Below, piece by piece: positions 1 to 5,039 of a stretch of DNA of 7,363 nucleotides; the first letter of the stretch is position 1; each line of letters begins with the position of its first letter. Source of the DNA: Clostridia bacterium (GTDB lineage: Bacteria; Bacillota_E; SLMV01; PUMD01); NCBI GenBank assembly GCA_003562655.1, contig PWUC01000151.1, positions 1 through 7,363 of the forward strand. The letters are read 5' to 3'. The translations under genes were made by a program, and so were the position numbers. The notes under the pieces are model-generated. The model was not told where the DNA came from, ran no database searches, and worked only from the letters and a program-made list of their open reading frames with translations.

Positions 1-7
1 GATTTCC

Positions 8-13
8 ACCTCC
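8..13 (-). promoter_or_regulatory. Ribosome-binding site for the next gene (expected rpsR)
   Basis: The minus strand reads GGAGGT here, a full Shine-Dalgarno match. It overlaps the ssb stop codon by one base (TAG followed directly by GAGGT) and is followed by seven more bases up to the window edge without a start codon. A start codon just outside the window would therefore have ideal spacing. In Firmicutes the gene after rpsF-ssb is normally rpsR (ribosomal protein S18). The identity of the gene is inference from conserved order; only the ribosome-binding site is seen. Confidence 0.75.
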
Positions 14-450
14 TAATTGAAGGGTGGCTCATCATTGTCGTCGAGGAAATCCTCCAGCAAGTCCTCGCTGTCCTTGGCACCGCGATCGCCCTGATTGCGG
101 CGATTGGCGCCGCCGTCTTTGCCCTCGCCATCCGAGGGCCAGTCGAGGAACCGCACGTCGTTGGCGACGACTACGACCTTGCTGCGGTTCTGCCCATCCT
201 GCTGCCAGCGATCCAGCTGCAGGCGCCCATGAACCCCGACCAGCCGGCCCTTGCGCAGATTGTTCGCCACCGTCTCCGCCAGGCCCCGCCAGCAGACCAC
301 ATCGAAGAAGTCCGTTTCGCGTTCGCCCTCGCGGTTGGTGAAGGACCGGTCAACAGCCAGTCTGATGTTGGTCACGGCGACGCCACTGACCGTGTATCTG
401 GCCTCCGGGTCCGCCGTGAGACGCCCGATCAACACGACAACGTTCAACAT
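13..450 (-). CDS. ssb: Single-stranded DNA-binding protein SSB
   Basis: This 145-residue protein binds single-stranded DNA during replication, recombination and repair, and recruits partners through its C-terminal tip. An OB-fold occupies about residues 1-105: it opens MLNVVVLIGRLTADPEARYT, contains the DFFDVVCWRGLAETV segment with a DNA-stacking Trp near 54, and has KGRLVGVHGRLQ in the later strands. A Gly/Asn/Arg-rich linker follows (about 106-128), then an acidic tail DLLEDFLDDNDEPPFN. The tail is unusual because the family normally ends in Pro-Phe with Phe as last residue, whereas here an Asn follows the Phe. The ATG start has GGAGG at 459-463, 8 nt upstream. The gene lies 34 nt after rpsF, matching the conserved rpsF-ssb-rpsR operon, in which SSB is co-expressed with S6 and S18. 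Confidence 0.96.
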   Translation of the reverse strand: MLNVVVLIGRLTADPEARYTVSGVAVTNIRLAVDRSFTNREGERETDFFDVVCWRGLAETVANNLRKGRLVGVHGRLQLDRWQQDGQNRSKVVVVANDVRFLDWPSDGEGKDGGANRRNQGDRGAKDSEDLLEDFLDDNDEPPFN

Positions 451-468
451 CTCCGTCTCCTCCCCTCA

Positions 469-488
469 CTGCCAGCTGCAGCCGTCAG
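469..488 (-). other. Possible small stem-loop at the rpsF stop codon
   Basis: The transcript reads CTGACGGCTGCAGCTGGCAG. It can fold into CUG/CAG, one A-G mismatch, then C-G, G-U, G-C and C-G closed by a UGCA loop. It overlaps the rpsF stop codon and lies just before the ssb ribosome-binding site. No U-run follows, so it is not a classic terminator. It could stabilise mRNA or tune ssb translation, or it could be a chance palindrome in GC-rich DNA. Confidence 0.25.
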
Positions 489-778
489 TCATCCTGACGG
501 ACGGTCATCATGCGGATGATGTCATCGTCCAGCTTCATCCGCCGGTCCAGCTCTTTGGTGATGTCCTCATCGCCGGCGAACTGCATGATCAGGTAGTGCC
601 CCTCGGTGAAGTCTTCAATCTCGTAGGCAAAGCGGCGCTGTCCCCAGTCCTCGACGCTGCTCACCTCGCCCCCGAGCTCGTTGATCAGCTCAAGGTACTT
701 GCCGGCGAGGTCCCGGATCGATTCGCCTCCGATGTCGGGGTTGACGATGTACATTGTCTCGTAGTTGCGGAATTTCAA
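485..778 (-). CDS. rpsF: 30S ribosomal protein S6
   Basis: S6 binds the central domain of 16S rRNA as a heterodimer with S18 in the small-subunit platform. The protein is 97 residues, normal for the family. It has the typical N-terminal strand RNYETMYIVNPD, then ELGGEVSSVEDWGQRRFAYEI, the TEGHYLIMQF strand, and the C-terminal LDRRMKLDDDIIRMMTVRQDD. I place the start at TTG (776-778): AGGAGG at 788-793 is then 9 nt upstream, and the protein begins MKFRNYETMYIV as S6 usually does. A longer in-frame reading from ATG at 803-805 would put the Shine-Dalgarno sequence inside the coding region and add nine atypical residues. The gene is first in its transcript, behind its own promoter (871-899) and a structured leader, which suggests S6:S18 autoregulation. 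Confidence 0.96.
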   Translation of the reverse strand: MKFRNYETMYIVNPDIGGESIRDLAGKYLELINELGGEVSSVEDWGQRRFAYEIEDFTEGHYLIMQFAGDEDITKELDRRMKLDDDIIRMMTVRQDD

Positions 779-788
779 TGAAGAAGGC

Positions 789-840
789 CTCCTTCCCGTG
801 GGCATGCGGCCTTGTTCCTCGCGAACAAGGCAGGAAGAAA
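789..840 (-). promoter_or_regulatory. Structured rpsF leader, candidate S6:S18-responsive element
   Basis: The transcript has two nested helices. The inner one is a perfect 9-bp hairpin (809-831), GCCTTGTTC, loop GCGAG, GAACAAGGC. The outer one pairs UUUCUUCC (840-833) with GGAAGGAG (796-789), eight pairs including two U-G wobbles, and so buries the rpsF Shine-Dalgarno sequence. Between the helices are one bulged U on the 5' side and a 12-nt loop, CGCATGCCCACG, on the 3' side, with a CCG at the hairpin base. Structured rpsF leaders that bind the S6:S18 complex are known in many bacteria and involve a CCG-containing bulge. That this leader belongs to that family is inference; the base pairing is seen directly. 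Confidence 0.6.
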
Positions 841-870
841 CATCGGTGAACGCTCAGTTTCAACTCGTGT

Positions 871-899
871 ATTATACCACCGCACCCTGGACACTTCAA
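871..899 (-). promoter_or_regulatory. Sigma-A-type promoter for rpsF-ssb(-rpsR)
   Basis: On the minus strand TTGAAG (894-899) is a good -35 box. A 17-nt spacer follows, then a perfect -10 box TATAAT (871-876) with the extended -10 TG one base upstream (TGGTATAAT). Transcription would start near 864-866, giving a leader of about 85-90 nt before the rpsF TTG. The -35 box overlaps the ychF stop codon (896-898), so the promoter sits as close to ychF as possible. This is the clearest promoter in the window and makes the ribosomal and ssb genes at least partly independent of the long upstream operon. Confidence 0.85.
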
Positions 900-1996
900 A
901 CATTGAACAGAACCTCAATCACGTCGCCGTCAGCGACCTCATAGTCGCGACCCTCGATCCGGAGCAGACCGCCCTTCTGCGCCGCCGCACGAGAGCCGGC
1001 CCGAACCAGCTCATCCGCATGGATCACCTCGGCCCGGATGAACCCCCGCACCATGTCCGTGTGAACCTTGCCCGCGGCCTCGAGGACCGTGGCTCCCCGC
1101 CGCAGCGAGCGCGCCCTCGTCTCCTGTGCGTTGCCTGTGAAGAAGGTGATGAGGCCGAGCAGCGCATGGGCGGCACCGAGAAAGCGCTCGCGGCTCACCT
1201 GCTCGAACCCGAGGTCCTCGAGGAACTCTGCACGTTCTTCCTCCTCCAGCGTCAACAGCTCCTCCTCGAACCCCAGCGGAAGCACCACGACCGGCATCCT
1301 GCGCTCATCTGCGAGGGCCTCAATCGAGTCCAGCAGGCAGCCGTCCCCCGACAGGTGCCGCTCATACTCCTCCTCATCCACATTCACCACGCACAGGACC
1401 GGGCGCCCCGTCAGCAGGTGCAGTTCGCCGGCCAGCTCCCTCTCCTCCTCGGATAGGCGGGCCGCCCCCAGATACTCGCCCGCAGCCAGCCGCTGGTGCA
1501 GGGCAGAGAGGATCTTCATCTGGGCTGCAAGAGCCCGGTCGCCGCTTCTCGCGGCGGCCCCCACCGAATCAACGCGCCTCGCAACGGTCTCGAGATCAGC
1601 CAGAATCATCTCCGTCTCCACCAGCTCGAGGTCGCGCAGTGGATCCAGCTCGCCCTCCGAATGGGAGACGTCCTTTCTGTGAAAGGCTCGCACCACGTGG
1701 GCCACGGCATCGACTTCCCTGATGTGACCCAGAAAACGGTTGCCCAGGCCCTCGCCCCGACTCGCCCCCCGGACCAGACCGGCTATGTCCACGATCCTGA
1801 CCGCGGTCGGGATCGCCTGCTGCGATCCGAGGACACGGGCCACGGGCTCCAGCCGATCATCGGGCACCTCCACCGTGCCAACGTTGCTCTGCACCGTGGT
1901 GAAGGGATACAGATCGGTCCTTGCCCGGCCCCCGGTTACCAGGTTGAACAGGGTGGACTTGCCCACGTTCGGCAGTCCCACTATGCCCAATCGCAT
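896..1996 (-). CDS. ychF: Ribosome-associated P-loop ATPase YchF/OLA1 family
   Basis: YchF is a universally conserved Obg-family P-loop protein that binds the ribosome, usually prefers ATP over GTP, and is linked to stress responses. This copy is 366 residues, the usual length. Visible motifs are Walker A GLPNVGKST (7-15), the switch region YPFTTVQSNVGTVEVPDDRL (30-49), Walker B/switch II DIAGLVRGASRGEGLGN (70-86), and NVDE (205-208), the altered G4 motif in place of NKxD that explains the family's ATP preference. A TGS domain (about 284-366) runs from TFFTGNAQETRA to VADGDVIEVLFNV. I chose the ATG at 1994-1996 because the protein then starts MRLGIVGLPNVGKS as in homologues; about 79 further open codons upstream are DUF951 sequence in another frame. 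The start overlaps the DUF951 stop by 16 bp and has only a G-run as ribosome-binding site, so translational coupling is likely. Confidence 0.96.
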   Translation of the reverse strand: MRLGIVGLPNVGKSTLFNLVTGGRARTDLYPFTTVQSNVGTVEVPDDRLEPVARVLGSQQAIPTAVRIVDIAGLVRGASRGEGLGNRFLGHIREVDAVAHVVRAFHRKDVSHSEGELDPLRDLELVETEMILADLETVARRVDSVGAAARSGDRALAAQMKILSALHQRLAAGEYLGAARLSEEERELAGELHLLTGRPVLCVVNVDEEEYERHLSGDGCLLDSIEALADERRMPVVVLPLGFEEELLTLEEEERAEFLEDLGFEQVSRERFLGAAHALLGLITFFTGNAQETRARSLRRGATVLEAAGKVHTDMVRGFIRAEVIHADELVRAGSRAAAQKGGLLRIEGRDYEVADGDVIEVLFNV

Positions 1997-2211
1997 GGCT
2001 TCGCCCCCCCGGGTTCTATCTGCTCCGACTGAGACTCCACCTTCCGGATCCGACCCTCGACCCTGCGGCGGGGAAGCATCACCAGCCGCTGACAGCCGAG
2101 GCAGCGGAGGCGGAAGTCGGCTCCCACCCGCAATACCTCCCAGCGGCTGGAGCCGCAGGGATGCGGTTTTTTCAGCGTCAAAATATCGCCCACCTGCACT
2201 ACCGGCCTCAC
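1981..2211 (-). CDS. DUF951 family protein (YyzM-like)
   Basis: This small soluble protein of 76 residues belongs to DUF951, a Firmicutes family of unknown biochemical function. The core QVGDILTLKKPHPCGSSRWE, followed by VLRVGADFRLRCLGCQRLVMLPR, is nearly the family consensus. Cys19 and the C37-LG-C40 pair suggest a metal or nucleic-acid binding knuckle, but that is inference. The tail after about residue 59 (SQSEQIEPGGAKPCDWA) is longer than usual. I chose GTG at 2209-2211: AGGAGG at 2219-2224 lies 7 nt upstream and the codon overlaps the mscS stop as GTGA. The next GTG upstream (2215-2217) would have only one base between it and the Shine-Dalgarno sequence. The 3' end overlaps ychF by 16 bp. 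Tight linkage of DUF951 with mscS and ychF is a recurring arrangement in this phylum and hints at a shared role. Confidence 0.9.
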   Translation of the reverse strand: MRPVVQVGDILTLKKPHPCGSSRWEVLRVGADFRLRCLGCQRLVMLPRRRVEGRIRKVESQSEQIEPGGAKPCDWA

Positions 2212-3098
2212 TGCCACTCCTCCTCTTGATCACCGGCGCCGTCGATCTTTGTGTGGGCCGGGGGCACCATCACCCGCCTGGGATAGGGAATCTCAACCCC
2301 GCGTTCGGCGAACCGCTGCTTGATCTGGCGGCGTATGATACGTTCCACACCCCACTGCTGCATGCTGGCAGCCCGGGCCATCACCCGCAGTGTCACGGAG
2401 GAGTCGTTGAGAGATTGCACTCCGAGGACGCGCGGTCCATCCACAATTTCGGGGACCGAGTCCCCCATCTCCTCACACAGCTCCTCCAGCACGGCGACGA
2501 CGTCCTCGACGTCTTCCTCGTAGGCCACGTCGACATCGACCATGGCCCGCATGGAACCTCGGGAGTAGTTGGTGACCATCTTGATAGTTCCGTTCGGCAG
2601 AAAGTGGAGCTGGCCGGCGAAGCTGCGCAACCGCGTCACTCGCAGACCCATGTCCTCCACCACGCCGGCGACGCCCTCCGTCTCGACGAAGTCCCCCACG
2701 GTAAACTGGTTCTCGTGCAGGAAGAAAACCCCTGCAATGACATCTCTCACCAGATTTTGCGCACCGAACCCGATGGCCAGACCCACGACTCCGGCCCCGG
2801 CCAGCAGCTGGACTGCTGGGATGCCCAACAGGGGCAACACGGTGGTCAGGGCAAGGAAGTCCACCACGTACCTGACCAGCGACTTGAGAACCCCGCGCAG
2901 GGTCTCAGCCCTGCGAATCTCCTCCTCGCTGGTAATCCGCCGTTCTGTGAGATCGATTCCCCGGTCAATCGCTGCAGCCGCGATCCGTATCACCAGGTGA
3001 AACCCCAGTAGAATGGGAAGAATGATCACCAGAGTCCGCACCCATATCGCGGGCTGCAGGTACACCTCGTACTGCTGCCAGATCTCAGCCCAGCTCAT
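2208..3098 (-). CDS. MscS-family small-conductance mechanosensitive channel
   Basis: This is a 296-residue inner-membrane channel that opens under membrane tension and releases solutes during hypo-osmotic shock. Predicted helices are TM1 about 17-43 (TLVIILPILLGFHLVIRIAA), TM2 about 70-92, and the pore-lining TM3 from 94. TM3 is Gly/Ala-rich (GAGVVGLAIGFGAQNLVRD, 101-119), and FGAQNLVRD is the family hallmark. The beta domain follows (VGDFVETEGVAGVVEDMGLR), then an alpha/beta vestibule ending near EIPYPRRVM. The three-helix size resembles YkuT-type channels. Start: ATG at 3096-3098 has GGAGGT (3106-3111) 7 nt upstream. A GTG at 3105-3107 is only part of the ribosome-binding site. The gene begins 15 nt after cvpA and ends inside the DUF951 start (GTGA overlap). 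Confidence 0.94.
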   Translation of the reverse strand: MSWAEIWQQYEVYLQPAIWVRTLVIILPILLGFHLVIRIAAAAIDRGIDLTERRITSEEEIRRAETLRGVLKSLVRYVVDFLALTTVLPLLGIPAVQLLAGAGVVGLAIGFGAQNLVRDVIAGVFFLHENQFTVGDFVETEGVAGVVEDMGLRVTRLRSFAGQLHFLPNGTIKMVTNYSRGSMRAMVDVDVAYEEDVEDVVAVLEELCEEMGDSVPEIVDGPRVLGVQSLNDSSVTLRVMARAASMQQWGVERIIRRQIKQRFAERGVEIPYPRRVMVPPAHTKIDGAGDQEEEWQ

Positions 3099-3113
3099 CA
3101 ACGACACCTCCGG

Positions 3114-3710
3114 TCAGGTGATCAGTTCCAACAGACGCTCGCTCAGGGGACTCAGCAGGTAAAATACGCGCGCCAGCTCCCTCCCGAGCGAGGACTCCTC
3201 GACGGCGGCACCGGCCCAGCTGAACAGGGGCACCGAGGCAGAAAGCATCACCAGTATTCCCAGGCCCACACTCAGAGAGAGGGTCGAGGTGAAAAAGCCG
3301 AACAACCCTCCCATGAGGCGGTCCAGGGCCCCGGTGAAACCCCCTCCAATTGCAGCACGAAGGAGGTGGGCCAGGAGGCGAACCGCCGCAGTCACCGCCA
3401 GGAAGACCCCGACAAACCCCAGTACGACCAGGACCATCCCGGCAAACTCCGGGTAGTCGGTACCGGGCGAAAGCACACCCCCGACTTCGCGAGGAAAGGG
3501 CACTGTCATCGCCAGGTAATCTGCCAGTCGGGTCTGCCAGCCCCATTCATCCTGCAGGCGGTCCGCGAGGGCCGGAGCATAGGACCATCCAGCCGCGAGA
3601 GCCACCACAATGCCGGCAAGGCCAAAGAGGGAGTAGACCAGCCCCCGCCTCACCCCCCGGATGACGCCAAACACGATTACTGCGACTAGGATCCAGTCGA
3701 GCCAGATCAT
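3114..3710 (-). CDS. CvpA family membrane protein
   Basis: This 198-residue multi-pass membrane protein is of the CvpA type, a family first linked to colicin V production and found widely in Firmicutes with an uncertain envelope role. The N-terminus MIWLDWILVAVIVFGVIRGVRRGLVYSLFGLAGIVVA (1-37) carries the family's Asp and Gly-rich pattern across TM1 and TM2. Later hydrophobic segments lie at about 89-115 (FAGMVLVVLGFVGVFLAVTAAVRLL) and 133-160 (GLFGFFTSTLSLSVGLGILVML). GFTGALDRLMGGLFGF is typical of the loop before the last helix. Start: ATG at 3708-3710 has GGAGGT (3718-3723) 7 nt upstream; the in-frame GTG at 3717-3719 lies inside that site. The gene starts 5 nt after the EamA stop and is followed after 15 nt by mscS. 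Confidence 0.85.
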   Translation of the reverse strand: MIWLDWILVAVIVFGVIRGVRRGLVYSLFGLAGIVVALAAGWSYAPALADRLQDEWGWQTRLADYLAMTVPFPREVGGVLSPGTDYPEFAGMVLVVLGFVGVFLAVTAAVRLLAHLLRAAIGGGFTGALDRLMGGLFGFFTSTLSLSVGLGILVMLSASVPLFSWAGAAVEESSLGRELARVFYLLSPLSERLLELIT

Positions 3711-3715
3711 CTCGC

Positions 3716-4639
3716 TCACCTCCCGGAGCAGCGCCGTGAGAGCCTTGCGGCTCCTCCGGCGGTGCGGTTTCTGATCAGAAGTCCGAGGGCAACCAGGATC
3801 ATGGCTCCCCCCGCGACCTGGTGGGGCCCGGGCACCTCTCTCAGCAGAAAATAGGCGAGGAGCGTGGCGCCAACGGGCTCTCCCAGGACCGACGCGGAAA
3901 CATCAAAGGCCCCAATATGCGCCAGCGACCAGTTCAACAGGGTGTGCCCCAACAGGGTTGGGATCACTGCCAGGGCCACGAATATGAGATGCTCCCTGCT
4001 CCCTCCCCCCGCCAGCGGGCGACCCAGGATCAGTATCAGGGCCATCACACACAGGGCGGCGAAGGAATAGACGACCGTGGTGTAGGTGAGAGTCGGAATC
4101 CGAGCCCGCACCTGCCTGCCCGCGAGCAGGTACACCGCCATCGCCGCTGCCCCCCCGAGGGCAAGACCATCTCCAAGGGGAGAACCGCCGGTGAGGTGCG
4201 CTCCTCCCGCGATGACTGCCGTACCGCACAGGGCCAACAGCACGCAGACCAACTGCCCGGGGGAGAGCCTCTCTCCGAAAGCCATGTACGCAAAGAGGGC
4301 GGTGAAGACGGGATGGAACGAGACCAGCACCGTCGAGGCGGCCACTGTGGTGTGGTCCAGAGAAAGGATCCACAGCACAAAATGCACCGCCAGGGCACCT
4401 CCAGCGACCAGGGACTTCAGGAGCCGCTCCCGGTCAAGGCGCCGGTAGCTGCTCCTTCCGGGAATAGACAGCATCCCGTGGATGATCGCCGCATATCCGA
4501 GCCGGTAGAAGGCCACCGTCACCGCTGGGGCATCTGCCAGACGTATCAGTATGGAACCCGAGGAAACGCAGACCACAGCCAACAACAGCACTGCGCCCGC
4601 AAATCGTTGCCTCTTCGACACAGCGTCACCGACACCCAA
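3716..4639 (-). CDS. EamA/DMT-family transporter
   Basis: This 307-residue inner-membrane transporter of the drug/metabolite transporter superfamily has about ten helices in two EamA repeats (roughly residues 14-141 and 153-290). Repeat 1 shows SSGSILIRLADAPAVTVAFYRLGYAA and the SLDHTTVAASTVLVSFHPVFTALFAYMAFGERLSPGQ segment. Repeat 2 shows the matching WSLAHIGAFDVSASVLGEPVGATLLAYFLLREVPGPHQ. This duplicated pattern, with Glu before the second-to-last helix of each half, is diagnostic of the family. The substrate cannot be told from sequence. I chose TTG at 4637-4639 because GGTGAT (4645-4650) lies 5 nt upstream and itself contains the stop codon of the preceding gene, which suggests re-initiation. 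A GTG at 4619-4621 is a less likely alternative. The C-terminal tail is basic and short. Confidence 0.92.
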   Translation of the reverse strand: MGVGDAVSKRQRFAGAVLLLAVVCVSSGSILIRLADAPAVTVAFYRLGYAAIIHGMLSIPGRSSYRRLDRERLLKSLVAGGALAVHFVLWILSLDHTTVAASTVLVSFHPVFTALFAYMAFGERLSPGQLVCVLLALCGTAVIAGGAHLTGGSPLGDGLALGGAAAMAVYLLAGRQVRARIPTLTYTTVVYSFAALCVMALILILGRPLAGGGSREHLIFVALAVIPTLLGHTLLNWSLAHIGAFDVSASVLGEPVGATLLAYFLLREVPGPHQVAGGAMILVALGLLIRNRTAGGAARLSRRCSGR

Positions 4640-4645
4640 TTCGAA

Positions 4646-5026
4646 TCACCACTGATATGAGGCATCTAGTAAAAGATACGACATGTAGCAGGTCCAGGCG
4701 ACGGGTCCGGCGGGAAGCTCGATGTCCAAGGCCACATCCAGAAGGAACAGGACCGCCGTCAGCGTCACCACCAGGAAGGAAAGCCCCACTTTTATTTCCC
4801 TGGTCTCGGTCGAAGAGCTGCGAAGGACCGGCCAGTACTTGCCAACCCACACCTCACCGATGGCGGCTGTCGCGCCGAAGGCGAGAAGGGATCGCACCCA
4901 AACCGGGCTCCCCGGCCACAGCTGATCCAGTTCCAGCCGCAACAGCAGCAGCGCCCCGGCCAATATGGCTCCCAGCACCCAGTACTGAACGTTCCTGAAG
5001 TTGGGCAGTCGGCGTCTTCTGAGCAA
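4646..5026 (-). CDS. Small hypothetical membrane protein
   Basis: I do not recognise this 126-residue protein. Its basic N-terminus (MLRRRRLPNFRN) suggests a cytoplasmic start. It has three clear and one probable membrane segments at about 14-32 (YWVLGAILAGALLLLRL), 42-60, 78-98 (VGLSFLVVTLTAVLFLLDVAL) and 106-122. A conserved-looking aromatic stretch GEVWVGKYWPVLRSS lies between helices two and three. The start is TTG at 5024-5026 with AAGGAG at 5032-5037, 5 nt upstream. It begins 13 nt after the propeller-like gene and ends within the ribosome-binding site of the EamA gene, so it is clearly part of the operon. It could be a partner of either neighbour, but no function can be assigned. Confidence 0.75.
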   Translation of the reverse strand: MLRRRRLPNFRNVQYWVLGAILAGALLLLRLELDQLWPGSPVWVRSLLAFGATAAIGEVWVGKYWPVLRSSSTETREIKVGLSFLVVTLTAVLFLLDVALDIELPAGPVAWTCYMSYLLLDASYQW

Positions 5027-5039
5027 GAACTCTCCTTCC

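Noticed and set aside
809..831. The 9-bp hairpin as an intrinsic terminator after ychF
   Set aside because: It lies downstream of the rpsF promoter, inside the leader, and is followed by CGCATGCCC rather than a run of T, so it does not have the form of a terminator.
812..1456. A 214-codon open frame on the plus strand
   Set aside because: It runs across the rpsF promoter and antisense to the ychF TGS domain. It has no ribosome-binding site that stands out and no recognisable motif.
1997..2233. N-terminal extension of ychF of about 79 codons
   Set aside because: The extension overlaps the whole DUF951 gene in another frame and is not YchF-like. The protein beginning at 1996 has the exact family N-terminus.
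1740..3011. A 423-codon open frame on the plus strand
   Set aside because: It lies antisense to ychF, DUF951 and mscS, whose products match known families closely. Its translation is rich in Pro, Gly, His and Arg with no recognisable domain, as expected of an antisense frame in GC-rich DNA.
3821..4660. A 279-codon open frame on the plus strand opposite the EamA gene
   Set aside because: The translation is highly polar and low in complexity (many Gln, Arg, Gly), the mirror of the hydrophobic codons of the transporter on the other strand.
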